A DNA stretch of 64,000 nucleotides from Chitinophagales bacterium (GCA_018401955.1 JAGYJT010000004.1:1-64000), one strand, 5' to 3'. Counted from the first letter of the stretch, positions 43,970 through 53,193 are shown. Notes: generated from the sequence alone by a model not told the origin. Made by a program: numbers and translations.

Positions 43970-44677
43970 CTACTCCTGTTTTAAATTCTCAATTACCACC
44001 AACATTTTGTTCAACACTAAATTCAGCGTTACGACTTGGTTGTATTCTAATATGTGCAGCGTAACGATTGCTGAAGATAGAGTTGTGTTTTTGAAGTAAT
44101 ATTCTTCCCAATTTTTTCTTCCTATTACCTCACCCCATTTTTCATTGTATTGGATTGTTGATGGAAGGAAAAGTGATTCATTTGACGGATTGAATACATC
44201 CCCCAATAGCATATCACTTTGCATATAGAAATATCCAATTAGAGACTGAATATTAGTTGCTAAGTTTGACGACAATAATTGATTTGCTCCATTGATGTCA
44301 TAAGGATAGTATAGTTCGTCGCTTAAATAACCACCATATTCCATATTTATTCGGTACCCACCGCCTTTTGCTACTGCCAGCTGTTTGGCATACTTAAGGG
44401 AATCCATTATTTGATTATGCAAAAGCACTAACCCTTGAGCCGAATTGATTTTTCCTGATTTTGCAATAAGGCTATCATTTGCATAACTCAATATCTTATC
44501 ATTGAGGAAGGTATTGTTTTCTTCCATGCTTATAGTGGCATAACTAACCAAATTTATTAACTTCTTGTACTCATTTTTCTTGTTAAAATCTTCTGGAGCT
44601 GAGCGCAAGTCATTGACGAAGTATCCGCCTGCAAAGGCAATTGCACTTGAAATTATTATTGCTAAAAGATACTTCAT
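43970..44677 (-). CDS. Unknown membrane-anchored protein within a repeat element
   Basis: 235 residues. Signal anchor MKYLLAIIISSAIAFAGGYF, then a mostly helical region (KKLINLVSYATISMEENNTFLNDKILSYANDSLI, GLVLLHNQIMDSLKYAKQLA), followed by KWGEVIGRKNWEEYYFKNTTLSSAIVTLHILEYNQVVTLN. The phrasing (N-terminal helix, then repeated helix pairs with 'nsal..v..Yn..v') recalls the N-terminal domain of GldM/PorM-type proteins, but this is only a likeness. It is markedly more AT-rich than rsmE and miaB and lies inside nested inverted repeats. Confidence 0.6.
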   Translation of the reverse strand: MKYLLAIIISSAIAFAGGYFVNDLRSAPEDFNKKNEYKKLINLVSYATISMEENNTFLNDKILSYANDSLIAKSGKINSAQGLVLLHNQIMDSLKYAKQLAVAKGGGYRINMEYGGYLSDELYYPYDINGANQLLSSNLATNIQSLIGYFYMQSDMLLGDVFNPSNESLFLPSTIQYNEKWGEVIGRKNWEEYYFKNTTLSSAIVTLHILEYNQVVTLNLVLNKMLVVIENLKQE

Positions 44678-45016
44678 AGTCTTATTAGGCTGGTAAATGG
44701 ATGTAAGCTAAAGTTAAAAATATTCGCTAGCTCGTCCTTATTTCTGACGAGGATAAAACGTACTTTGCGTCTCCAGACACATGAATAGCATTGTATAATC
44801 CTGAGCCTCACCACCCACCCCAACATGCCCACCTTCGCGAAAAGCTACGGCGGGTTGGCAATCGCGCGCACCAACCACCCCCTACCCCCTCCTTGCCCAA
44901 TCGCTCAAAGCCATTCGAAGGAGGGGACCCATTCCGGTTCGTCTCACCCATCAGCACATTAGCACATCCCCACATCAGCACATTAAATTTTCCCTGCCAT
45001 TCTGTCACAATTTCGT

Positions 45017-45024
45017 TATATTTG
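45017..45024 (+). promoter_or_regulatory. -7 box of miaB
   Basis: TATATTTG matches TAnnTTTG, 21 bases before the ATG at 45046. A purine-rich ggaggaaa directly precedes the ATG, an unusually strong Shine-Dalgarno for this phylum. Confidence 0.55.
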
Positions 45025-45045
45025 CCCTTCAATATTTGGAGGAAA

Positions 45046-46517
45046 ATGTCTGATTTCAATATAGAACAACCAGCCAAACAATTGCTGGGAGAAGAGCGGC
45101 AGGGCGAGGCGTATGCACCGTTGGTGGCAGAGGTGATTGAGCCAGGAACCAAGCGTTTTTACATGGAGAGCTACGGCTGCGCCATGAATTTTAGCGATAG
45201 CGAGGTGGTGGCTTCTATTCTTACCGAGAAGGGTTTTCGTGCCACGAAGCAGTATCTAGGAGGCCGATTTGATATTGATAAACACCTGTGCCATACGCGA
45301 TAATGCCGAGCAACGGGTGCGCAAGCGCCTGAACGAGCTGGGCTTTGTAAAAAAGAGCAAACCCGATGCCTTGATTGGCGTAATGGGCTGTATGGCCGAG
45401 CGATTGAAATCGAAATTATTAGAGGAAGAGCGCTTGGTGGATATAGTGGTGGGCCCCGATGCTTACCGCGAGCTGCCGAACTTGGTTGCCACTGCCGATA
45501 CGGGCCAAAAGGCCGTGAACGTGCTGTTGAGCCGCGAAGAAACCTATGCCGACATTAGCCCCGTGCGATTGGATAGCAACGGCGTTTCGGCGTTTGTGAG
45601 CATTACCCGTGGCTGCGACAATATGTGCACTTTTTGCGTGGTGCCGTTTACGCGCGGCCGAGAGCGCAGCCGCGACCCACAATCGATACTGAACGAGGTG
45701 AACGATTTGGTGGCAAAGGGTTTCCGTGAGGTAACCCTGTTGGGCCAAAACGTGGATAGCTATCTGTGGTATGGCGGCGGCCCGAAAAGATTTTGAGAAA
45801 GAGAGTGAGGAAGTGCAGGCCAACGCCATTGGGTTTGCCCAATTGATGGCGATGGTGGCCGAGGTGAGCCCGCTATTGCGCGTGCGCTTTAGCACCAGCA
45901 ACCCGCGCGACATGACCGAGGAGGTGGTGCAAACCATGGCCAAGTACCCCAATATTTGCAACTACATTCACTTGCCCGTGCAGAGTGGCAACAGCCGGGT
46001 GCTGGAGAAAATGAACCGTGGCCACAGCGTGGAGCAATACAAGCATTGGATAACCCGCATACGCGAGATAATGCCCGATGTGGCGCTATCAACGGATATG
46101 ATAGTGGGCTTTTGCAGCGAAACGGAGGAGGACTTTGAGGACAGCTTGCGACTGATGGAGTGGGCGAGGTTTGATTATGCCTTTATGTATTTCTACAACG
46201 AAAGGCCCGCTACCCCCGCTGCCAAAAAGTTTGAAGACGATGTGCCGCACGAAGAGAAGAAACGCCGCCTAGCTAAGATGATTGAATTGCAGCGCGGCTT
46301 GTGCGAAGAGAGCAACCAGCGTGATTTGGGCAAAGTGTTTGAGGTGTTGGTTGAAGGCCCTTCGAAGCGCTCTGATGAGCAATTGTGTGGCCGCAACAGC
46401 CAAAACAAAATGTTGGTTTTCCCTAAAGTTGATGGCATAAAGCCGGGCGATTATGTGCAGGTAAAAGTTACCTCATGTACCTCGGGCACGCTGTTGGGAG
46501 AGGTTTTTGAAATGTGA
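45046..46517 (+). pseudogene. miaB: tRNA-2-methylthio-N6-dimethylallyladenosine synthase, two frameshifts
   Basis: All MiaB parts are present but in three frames. Part 1 (45046 to about 45259): N-terminal domain with [11 protein letters not shown]. Break 1 at about 45257-45260: tatctaggaggcc reads correctly ([13 protein letters not shown]) if one base is removed. Part 2: [18 protein letters not shown] and radical-SAM motif [15 protein letters not shown], to GGGP. Break 2 at about 45783-45790: ccgaaaagattttgag, where an A-run is one too long or two too short. Part 3: [40 protein letters not shown] and a C-terminal TRAM domain (LCGRNSQNKMLVFP...VTSCTSGTLLGEV). It methylthiolates i6A37 of tRNA. 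Both breaks are in short runs, so sequencing error is possible. Confidence 0.92.
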
Positions 46518-46601
46518 GATGAGAAATTTGAGATACGAAACATTGGAATGGTGTTTTGTCTTTCTTTTGGTTTCTCATCTGTTATCTCATATCTGATATT
46601 T
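46515..46601. repeat. Inverted heptamer-period repeat (GAGATGA type)
   Basis: Left arm gagatga gaaattt gagatac gaaac (46515-46540), right arm gtttctcatctgttatctcatatctg (46570 on) as the approximate complement. It fills the miaB to sigma-54-activator gap and ends just before the GTG start at 46607. Confidence 0.75.
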
Positions 46602-46606
46602 GAACT

Positions 46607-47863
46607 GTGGATTTAACTAGCATAAAACAGCGTTTCGGTATTATCGGCAACTCGCCGGAACTGAACTACGCATTGAGCGTTGCCATGCGCGTGGCGCCTA
46701 CCGACCTTACGGTATTGATTACCGGCGAGAGTGGTGTGGGTAAAGAGATTTTCTCGAAAATCATTCATAACCTTAGCTCGCGCAAGCACAACCCCTTTAT
46801 TGCCGTTAACTGCGGCGCTATCCCCGAAGGCACCATCGATTCGGAGCTGTTTGGCCACGAAAAGGGCTCTTTTACAGGAGCTACCGATGCCCGTAAAGGT
46901 TACTTTGAGCACGTGCAGGGTGGTACCATCTTCTTAGATGAAATTGGTGAAATGCCATTGGGCACCCAGGCTCGCTTGCTGCGGGTGCTAGAGACTGGCG
47001 AGTTTATACGCGTGGGTTCTAGCAAGGTAATGAAAACCGATGTGCGGGTAGTTGCCGCTACCAATGTGGAGTTGATGGCATTAATAAAGCGTGGCAAGTT
47101 CAGGGAAGACCTTTATTACCGCTTGAGCACGGTGCCTATCAAGGTATCACCGTTAAGAGAGCGGAGGGAGGATATTTACCTGTTGTTCCGCAAGTTTGCT
47201 ATTGATTTTTCGGAGAAGCACCGCACCCCGGCCATCCAATTGGATGCCGAAGCGCAGCAATTGCTTACTACTTACGATTTTCCGGGCAATATCCGTGAGT
47301 TGAAGAATTTGGCTGAACAGATTTCAGCTTTGGCTAGCGATAAGTTGGTAACGGTAGCTGAACTAAAGCACTTTTTACCAACCCAAAACCGCAGCGGTTT
47401 GCCAGCAGTAATGCAAGGTAATGCTGGTGCCAATGGCAAAGGCGAGGGAAGCGAATTTTCGGAACGCGAACTATTGTATAAGCTCTTCTTTGACATGAAG
47501 AAGGATTTAACCGACTTGAAGAAGTTTATTTTTGATGTGGTAGGCAACCAGCAAACTGATTTTTCAAACGTAAAGCCACCTAAGTCAAATATAGATGAGA
47601 GCATGTTGGCGCGTTTAGATGATTATGATACCGATGAAGATATCCCTGCACCGCGACCGATTGTAATTGACCAACCAACTGCGTATGCACGCCATGAGCC
47701 TGTTATGGAGGAAACCTCATTATCTTTGGCTGACAAGGAAAAGGAAATGATACAGGTGGCGCTTAAAAAGCATAAAGGTCGCCGTAAAGATGCTGCACTG
47801 GATTTGGGTATTAGCGAACGAACCCTTTACCGCAAGATAAAGGAATATAAGATTGTGGAATGA
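46607..47863 (+). CDS. Sigma-54-dependent transcriptional activator without receiver domain
   Basis: 418 residues, GTG start. The AAA+ domain fills residues 10-240: Walker A GESGVGKE (40-47), loop GSFTGA (87-92; usually GAFTGA), Walker B GGTIFLDEIGE and the arginine fingers REDLYYRL. A linker of low complexity follows (about 260-370), then a Fis-type helix-turn-helix (KHKGRRKDAALDLGISERTLYRKIKEY). With no N-terminal sensor domain, activity must be set by level or by partners. The miaB / activator / lptE order is common in Bacteroidota, suggesting an envelope-related regulon. Confidence 0.93.
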   Translation: MDLTSIKQRFGIIGNSPELNYALSVAMRVAPTDLTVLITGESGVGKEIFSKIIHNLSSRKHNPFIAVNCGAIPEGTIDSELFGHEKGSFTGATDARKGYFEHVQGGTIFLDEIGEMPLGTQARLLRVLETGEFIRVGSSKVMKTDVRVVAATNVELMALIKRGKFREDLYYRLSTVPIKVSPLRERREDIYLLFRKFAIDFSEKHRTPAIQLDAEAQQLLTTYDFPGNIRELKNLAEQISALASDKLVTVAELKHFLPTQNRSGLPAVMQGNAGANGKGEGSEFSERELLYKLFFDMKKDLTDLKKFIFDVVGNQQTDFSNVKPPKSNIDESMLARLDDYDTDEDIPAPRPIVIDQPTAYARHEPVMEETSLSLADKEKEMIQVALKKHKGRRKDAALDLGISERTLYRKIKEYKIVE

Positions 47864-47870
47864 GTGATTT

Positions 47871-48040
47871 GATGTACAGTGTACGATGTACAAAGTGAAG
47901 GATGAAGTACAATTTACGATGTACAAAGTACAATGAAAGGAAAAGAATGTAAAAGGTTTTGGAAAATGGAATTAAACAAAAACATATTACCACATAACAT
48001 AAAAACACATCGTGCATTGTATATTGTACTTTGTACATGT
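47871..48040. repeat. Inverted heptamer-period repeat reaching into lptE
   Basis: Left arm at 47871-47935: gatgtac agtgtac gatgtac aaagtga ... gatgtac aaagtac aatg. Right arm at 48014-48040: gcattgtatattgtactttg followed by tacatgt. The right arm lies inside lptE and encodes residues of its signal peptide. The same word family occurs upstream of radA (29144-29174). Confidence 0.8.
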
Positions 48041-48517
48041 TTAGCCTTTTTCTTCACTTCGTGCTATTCATTCAAAGAAGGTCGCATACCACCTGAAATA
48101 CAAACAGTAAAGGTTTTCACTTTTACTAACCAATCATCCAACGGAAACACACAGCTTAACCAAGGCATGACCGATGCGCTGCGCGATAGGTTTATTACCC
48201 AAAGTAGCCTACGCTTGTTGCCCGTTAGTAGTGAAGCTGATGGTGATATTGAGTTCACGGGTGTTATTACCGGATACTCAGTATTGGGTACTGCGGCTGC
48301 GGCCAACCAAACCACTGCATTGAGCAGATTAACCCTTACTGTGCGTGTTGATTTTGTAAATAACACCAAGCCAGGTGACCAATGGAGCCAAAGCTTTAGC
48401 CGCTTTGCCGATTACAGCAGCACCCAAAACCTCCTAGATGTGGAGGCCCAGTTGCTACAAGATATTTATTTTCAGTTGGTGGAAGACATTTATAACAAAG
48501 CTTTAGTTAACTGGTAA
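47966..48517 (+). CDS. lptE: LPS assembly lipoprotein LptE
   Basis: 183 residues from the ATG at 47966, which has a ggaaa before it; an ATG 33 bases upstream lies in the repeat arm and is also possible. Signal sequence with hydrophobic core ALYIVLCTCLAFFFTS and lipobox TSC. The mature part CYSFKEGRIPPEIQTVKVFTFTNQS and the later GVITGYSVLGTAAAA, RLTLTVRVDFVN, FADYSS, LLQDIYFQLVEDIYNKALVNW fit Bacteroidota LptE. It plugs LptD and delivers LPS to the outer membrane. Its stop overlaps the start of the next gene by one base. Confidence 0.88.
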   Translation: MELNKNILPHNIKTHRALYIVLCTCLAFFFTSCYSFKEGRIPPEIQTVKVFTFTNQSSNGNTQLNQGMTDALRDRFITQSSLRLLPVSSEADGDIEFTGVITGYSVLGTAAAANQTTALSRLTLTVRVDFVNNTKPGDQWSQSFSRFADYSSTQNLLDVEAQLLQDIYFQLVEDIYNKALVNW

Positions 48518-49833
48518 TGGAAGCCAAACAATTTGCGGAACTGCTTAAATCGCCATTGCAGGTAGCCCAGCTACCTGTAGATGCCCTCCGCGAATTGGTT
48601 AAGCGCTATCCGTTTTCGGCCAGTTTGCAAATGCTGTTGCTAAAGCAATACCAGTTAAATGACCACCCGGCCTACGACGAACAGTTGCCCAAAGCAGCTA
48701 TTTATGCACCTGATAGAAGGGCACTATACCGCTTGGTACAGCTTAGGGAGATGGTGGTGAAAGAGGTGGCTCAAACTGCAATTGAGCCTGAGCATACTTT
48801 ACATGAGGAAGAAGGTAACATAGCTGATTCAGAAGTGCCACTTTTGGATACAGAGGATGAAGATGCATCAATTATTGATGTTGAACCAATCAGTTTTATT
48901 GATTCTGAACAAGCAATAACTGATGAAGAGCCGCTGTTTACTGACGAAGAGGTTGCTGCTATTGAAACAGACACTCCGATTTATGACGAAGCTCCAGCCA
49001 GTGCAAATGCCGAGAGTAGTGAGCTAGATGGGGATGAAAAGACAGTTAAGCCATTAGCTGAGTTTAGTTATTTGCCTCCTGTTATTCCGCAAGAGCATTT
49101 GAGTATAGTGCTGGAAGAACAAGATGAAAAGGCACTTACTGAAGAAGAGGTAGTACCTGAGGAGGATAGTGAGGGCGAGCACGAACCAGAATTATTACCA
49201 GCGGATGCTGATTTGACTGCCAATGCGGAAATTGTGAGTGAATCAACAACAATGAGCGCGGAACCCGCAGCAGAGGCGGCAGTTGATGAATTAGCACCTG
49301 TGCAAGTTGAGAATACAGAACCAACAACCGAGGTGTCGAGTGCTGAGCTACAAGCTGAGCCTATTACCGATGAAACAGCAAGCCAAGCCTCACCACCAAA
49401 GCAAACGCTGCCAAGTACCGATAGCTTTACCGGTTGGTTGCAGCGTGTAAAACGCAACGAGCTACCTAAGCCAATGGATGCTGATGACCATCAAGAAAAG
49501 GCGGCTTTGGATGCCCTGTTTGGCGCAGGTACATATGAAGCCACCTTGGTGAAAGAATCCATAGACCTGCCCGAAATAGTACCAACTCCTAAAGTACCTC
49601 CAACCCGGGAAGAGCTTATGGAACCTGATGATGAGGCAAATAGAAAAATGGACGAGCAGGCCAAGAAAAGCCTTACCATGGGTAACGAGCTGGTAACCGA
49701 AACCCTAGCGCGCATATACGAAATACAGAAAAAGAACGCCAAGGCTATCGAGGCTTACGAAATACTCAAAGTGCGTTTCCCAGAGAAAGTGGAGCAATAT
49801 AATGCCAAAATTCAGTCTCTCAGAGAGATATAA
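48517..49833 (+). CDS. Acidic protein with C-terminal TPR-like repeat
   Basis: 438 residues. The N-terminal 80 residues are helical (LPVDALRELVKRYPFSASLQMLLLKQYQL). A long, strongly acidic, low-complexity middle (about 85-290, rich in E, A, D and S) follows, then SFTGWLQRVKRNELP, and a C-terminal TPR-like helix pair (NELVTETLARIYEIQKKNAKAIEAYEILKVRFPEK). Proteins of this build follow lptE in many Bacteroidota. The function is unknown; it is likely a scaffold. It is translationally coupled to lptE (taATG). Confidence 0.75.
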   Translation: MEAKQFAELLKSPLQVAQLPVDALRELVKRYPFSASLQMLLLKQYQLNDHPAYDEQLPKAAIYAPDRRALYRLVQLREMVVKEVAQTAIEPEHTLHEEEGNIADSEVPLLDTEDEDASIIDVEPISFIDSEQAITDEEPLFTDEEVAAIETDTPIYDEAPASANAESSELDGDEKTVKPLAEFSYLPPVIPQEHLSIVLEEQDEKALTEEEVVPEEDSEGEHEPELLPADADLTANAEIVSESTTMSAEPAAEAAVDELAPVQVENTEPTTEVSSAELQAEPITDETASQASPPKQTLPSTDSFTGWLQRVKRNELPKPMDADDHQEKAALDALFGAGTYEATLVKESIDLPEIVPTPKVPPTREELMEPDDEANRKMDEQAKKSLTMGNELVTETLARIYEIQKKNAKAIEAYEILKVRFPEKVEQYNAKIQSLREI

Positions 49834-49910
49834 GACCATTGTTATGGTAAAATTCTTGTTAGGTTAGGTATTCTTTTGAAATTTCTATCTTGTTATTTAT
49901 AAAGGGAGCG

Positions 49911-50702
49911 ATGCTACGATTGACAGTAATAGGCTACTTAATGGTAATATTGGCTTCATGCCAAACGCCAACGCCTGCTGCCTTATCAATTAATCACCTC
50001 CAGTTTCCCGACCCAGAACGTGATGCTATAGCTGCAAATGGAATTAGACAAGTAACGGGCCGCATTTTATCTGGGCGCTACCAAGGCGACACGGTAAGTT
50101 TACATTACTACAATGCCCTAGGTAACCTTTTGTACCACGAAGACATATCGCTTATGGGGCCTAAAACCAACGCATGGTATAACAGCCTCGGTTTGGTTGC
50201 AGTAGAGTCTATCTTTACCGATTTTAGGGAGGATATTGTTTACAGTTATTGTTACGTTCCTGAAGAGCGAATATTGTTTGAGAATAGATGCCATGTAGGT
50301 TATATGGTTTATACCCAAATTTGGCAATTTAACGAGGACAGCAAGCCCATCGCTAGCTTTAATGCTTATGAAATGGAAAGGATAGCTTATGATAGCTTGG
50401 GAAGAATATCCATGCGCACCATGACAATTGATACGACCTTTGTAGAGGAAGACGACAAATGGATGACACCCATTACGCGGGTAAGTAATTATTATTATCA
50501 TACAACAACCAATTTGCTAAGCAGGGTAGAGTACTTGTTTGTAAACAACCAAAGCGAAACGATAGCAGGAGAAATCATCAAAACATATACTAGTAAAGGC
50601 CTTCCGTATCAGCTAGAATATAGTGATGGTAACATTGTTCAATACGAGTTATTGACTGAAACTGATTGGAAACGAACGGCTAGTTTGCCACAGTTGCGAT
50701 AG
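49911..50702 (+). CDS. Lipoprotein of unknown function
   Basis: 263 residues from the ATG at 49911, which is preceded by gggagcg; a TTG 21 bases upstream is less likely. Signal sequence MLRLTVIGYLMVILASC with lipobox LASC. The mature protein is strand-rich (VTGRILSGRYQGDTVSLHYYNALGN, YDSLGRISMRTMTIDTT), reminiscent of YD-like repeats in Bacteroidota lipoproteins. No motif assigns a role. Confidence 0.65.
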   Translation: MLRLTVIGYLMVILASCQTPTPAALSINHLQFPDPERDAIAANGIRQVTGRILSGRYQGDTVSLHYYNALGNLLYHEDISLMGPKTNAWYNSLGLVAVESIFTDFREDIVYSYCYVPEERILFENRCHVGYMVYTQIWQFNEDSKPIASFNAYEMERIAYDSLGRISMRTMTIDTTFVEEDDKWMTPITRVSNYYYHTTTNLLSRVEYLFVNNQSETIAGEIIKTYTSKGLPYQLEYSDGNIVQYELLTETDWKRTASLPQLR

Positions 50703-50726
50703 ATAAACTGTTGTTTATAGTAAAGC

Positions 50727-52166
50727 TCACGGTGTATTGGTAAGAATAACTATCGGCTTATACTTTATAAACTCAGCATTAGGCGTAAAGTTAAAGAATG
50801 GGTTGTCATCAGCAATGGTGAAAAAGCTAGCTGGCATGTGGAAAATTTCTTGTGCCTCTAGCCATGTTAATTGGTGCCTTCCTACGCTATCGGTTACTAC
50901 TATTTGGGCGGTATAAGGAGTAGTTGGATTCATTGCCGAGTACACAACTACCTCCAATGGATTAATGATGGGCATATTTGGGTCGCTGTACAAGTAATCT
51001 TCGTTGATGTAGTAGCGCATGTTTTTATCGGGCATTTGCGCTATCAACTGCTTATAAACCATAATTTTATTCCTTCCTACTTCTGAGTATTGGTTAACCT
51101 GAAAACTGTGTTTTACAGTCATTAACAACACAATGGCTATCATAATACCTGTGAATGCCAATTTATTTTTTAGCCACAAGCTTTTTAGCATCCACTCCGC
51201 AAAAATGTAGCTAAACAAAAAGGCAACCGGTGCCATTGCCTTGCCCGCTAAGTCGTGGTAAGGGTGGTTGGCAAATATGCCATACATTACAAAAACACCA
51301 ACTAGGTAAACAAAGGTGCCCATTATCATCAAGGCTTTCCAATAATTGCCCTTCTTAAAGAGCGATACACTATAAATAGCGCCAAATACCAGTAATGGTG
51401 TACTTATAGGAAATGCCGTAAGTGCTATTTGGGTCCAATACTTAACATATGGCCAGTCAAAGCTTGATAGTGCCTCGTACTGTACGCCTGCAACCCGCTG
51501 CATATCGTAGGGGTCAGGATTGAAATTCTTAACTACTACAAAAAAGACGAACAGCAAACCTGCGGCAATGTATTTTGAAAGGGCAGCTCTGCTAGGCCAT
51601 GTTTCTGAGAAGTAATATGCGAAGAACAGCAGGGTGGCAATGGTGTTAATTGGGTTGGAAAAAGCAAGGAAAAATAGACAGACGGCCACTAATAACATCC
51701 GCGCTATCGGGTTGTGTAACAATATTTCTTTCCTTAAGATAAGCATTAAGGTAAGCAGCAAAGGGTATGCTATTGGGATGGAACAGGTAATAATTAGATA
51801 ATTGTAGCCCAAGAAGGTAAAGTAACCAATAACAAGGGCCAGGGCAGCGGTAGGCTTTTTAAATCCAAAGAGAAACAACAAGAAGAAGCTTAAATACCAC
51901 AAAAAATCGTTGGCATACAGGGCTTTTACTACCCAATGTATGTTGGTGGTAACATAAGATGTAATAACTGGCAATACTTGGTTGATACCAACAGCAAATC
52001 GAGACTCGGTAACGTCAAAGAATTGGGTACCACATATCACAAAGGTGCTTACCGCGGTATCTACAATCATGCGCTCTTCGTATAGCTTAATTTGTATGCG
52101 CAGTAGCAGGGCGAAACCAATTACCCCCAATATTAATACATACCACCTATTTTGTGCTGCTTGCAT
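50727..52166 (-). CDS. Large polytopic membrane protein, possibly GT-C fold
   Basis: 479 residues with about 10-11 predicted helices and a C-terminal soluble tail (NKIMVYKQLIAQMPDKNMRYYINEDYLYSDPN). The first extracytoplasmic loop contains FFDVTESRFAVGINQVLP. Layout and the early acidic/aromatic loop resemble GT39/GT-C-type glycosyltransferases, but no diagnostic motif is certain. It could work on a lipid-linked sugar at the inner membrane. Confidence 0.6.
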   Translation of the reverse strand: MQAAQNRWYVLILGVIGFALLLRIQIKLYEERMIVDTAVSTFVICGTQFFDVTESRFAVGINQVLPVITSYVTTNIHWVVKALYANDFLWYLSFFLLFLFGFKKPTAALALVIGYFTFLGYNYLIITCSIPIAYPLLLTLMLILRKEILLHNPIARMLLVAVCLFFLAFSNPINTIATLLFFAYYFSETWPSRAALSKYIAAGLLFVFFVVVKNFNPDPYDMQRVAGVQYEALSSFDWPYVKYWTQIALTAFPISTPLLVFGAIYSVSLFKKGNYWKALMIMGTFVYLVGVFVMYGIFANHPYHDLAGKAMAPVAFLFSYIFAEWMLKSLWLKNKLAFTGIMIAIVLLMTVKHSFQVNQYSEVGRNKIMVYKQLIAQMPDKNMRYYINEDYLYSDPNMPIINPLEVVVYSAMNPTTPYTAQIVVTDSVGRHQLTWLEAQEIFHMPASFFTIADDNPFFNFTPNAEFIKYKPIVILTNTP

Positions 52167-52322
52167 AGTTGCTACCTATTGGTTTGCGACCGCCATATTA
52201 ATAAAATAATTGCTTACGCAGGTACATAGTGGCAATAATTTACCAAATGCAGCGGGTTTACAATCGCGCAACCGAAACAAATTGCACTTGAGGCTGTTAA
52301 CCCAATTAAGTAATTTTGCATA

Positions 52323-52790
52323 ATGAGTAAGGAACGAGAAGCACCACAGCCAAGGCCAGATTTTGTAAACCCAATTGACCCAGATAAGATAACCGAAAAC
52401 CCTGGCTTGCTGCCATATGCCCACACGGTTAGTGGAGCGGTTATTAAGCCAGAGGATAAAGGTAAAATAAGGGGGCGAGCCATGGCGGCCATGGTACAGC
52501 AAACCGACCGCCAAATGCAACAGCTGTATAAGCAGATGGAGGTGTTGGCTAATCAAGCGAAGGAGTTACAGCGCCGCGTGCAGGTTTCTGAAATGATATA
52601 TAGTGCTGATATGGGTTCTGAACCATTAGTAGGGCATACGTATCACCTATACGAAAAACAAGATGGCGGGCATGTGCTATCTATGGTAGCACCAACAGAG
52701 TGGGGTAGAAGTTTTAAGTACGCTGCGCATGTAGCCACGGTAACGTTGATGGCCGACCATACTTGGGATGTGCTGGCTGAACAAAAGTAA
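52323..52790 (+). CDS. DUF2452 family protein
   Basis: 155 residues. Family hallmarks: NPIDPDKITENPGLLPYAHTVSGAVIKPEDKGKIRGRAMAAMVQQTDRQMQQLYKQM (a coiled helix), then RVQVSEMIYSADMG and the strand-rich end GHTYHLYEKQDGGHVLSMVAP. It is soluble. The function is unknown. Confidence 0.88.
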   Translation: MSKEREAPQPRPDFVNPIDPDKITENPGLLPYAHTVSGAVIKPEDKGKIRGRAMAAMVQQTDRQMQQLYKQMEVLANQAKELQRRVQVSEMIYSADMGSEPLVGHTYHLYEKQDGGHVLSMVAPTEWGRSFKYAAHVATVTLMADHTWDVLAEQK

Positions 52791-52831
52791 TGCAGGGCAG
52801 GAATCGGGAGTTTTGATAGAAAGACTGACAC

Positions 52832-52868
52832 AAAAAAGCCGCTGCGGAATCTCCACAGCGGCTTTTTT
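52832..52868. terminator. Bidirectional terminator
   Basis: aaaaaagccgctg / cagcggctttttt, 13-bp perfect stem with A-run and T-run. It serves both the DUF2452 gene (plus) and atpC (minus). Confidence 0.9.
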
Positions 52869-52885
52869 ATTGGGGCGTAAGGAGT

Positions 52886-53137
52886 TTATGCTACTTCTTT
52901 AGCACCTTCTACCAGTACGGTTACATTGTTGTTAAGGCACTCTACGAAGCCACTTTCAATTTCAAATTGCTTAGTGCCTGCAGCAGCCGAAACACGAATA
53001 GGACCTTTTGCCAAAGCAGAGATAATAGGGGCGTGGTCTTTCAATATTTCGAAAGAACCAGCTGCTCCAGGTACTTTTACACCTGTTACATCGCCTTCGT
53101 ACAGCTTCTTCTCTGGGGTCAATATTGTCAACTTCAT
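52886..53137 (-). CDS. atpC: F1 ATP synthase epsilon subunit (short form)
   Basis: 83 residues, only the N-terminal beta-sandwich (MKLTILTPEKKLYEGDVTGVKVPGAAGSFEILKDHAPIISAL). It lacks the C-terminal helical hairpin that inhibits ATP hydrolysis in other bacteria; short forms are normal in Bacteroidota. It follows atpD after 56 bases of AT-rich repeat and is likely in one transcript with it. Confidence 0.95.
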   Translation of the reverse strand: MKLTILTPEKKLYEGDVTGVKVPGAAGSFEILKDHAPIISALAKGPIRVSAAAGTKQFEIESGFVECLNNNVTVLVEGAKEVA

Positions 53138-53160
53138 AACTTACTTAGTTGTATCGAAAA

Positions 53161-53193
53161 TTTAACTTTTAATCTTGAATCTTAAATTTTCAA

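Larger units (their letters stand above)
43720..44984. repeat. Composite inverted-repeat element enclosing an AT-rich gene
   Basis: Outer arms: aatgtgctgatg at 43729-43740 and its exact complement catcagcacatt at 44949-44960 and 44973-44984. Inner arms: on the left ggcggaagccggcttgtcatcc and ccctctctggggagagg (43768-43830); on the right cttcgcgaaaagct, cggcgggtt and caatcgcgcgc (44832-44870). These inner words match the compact element at 3009-3304 in order. Between the arms lies one gene, 43970-44677, and two small hairpins. The 368-base gap 44678-45045 is otherwise gene-free; an in-frame extension of miaB through it is not real. Confidence 0.65.

Noticed and set aside
44791-45045. In-frame N-terminal extension of miaB
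   Set aside because: The extension is made of repeat words; a -7 box, a Shine-Dalgarno-like ggagg and the family start support the ATG at 45046.
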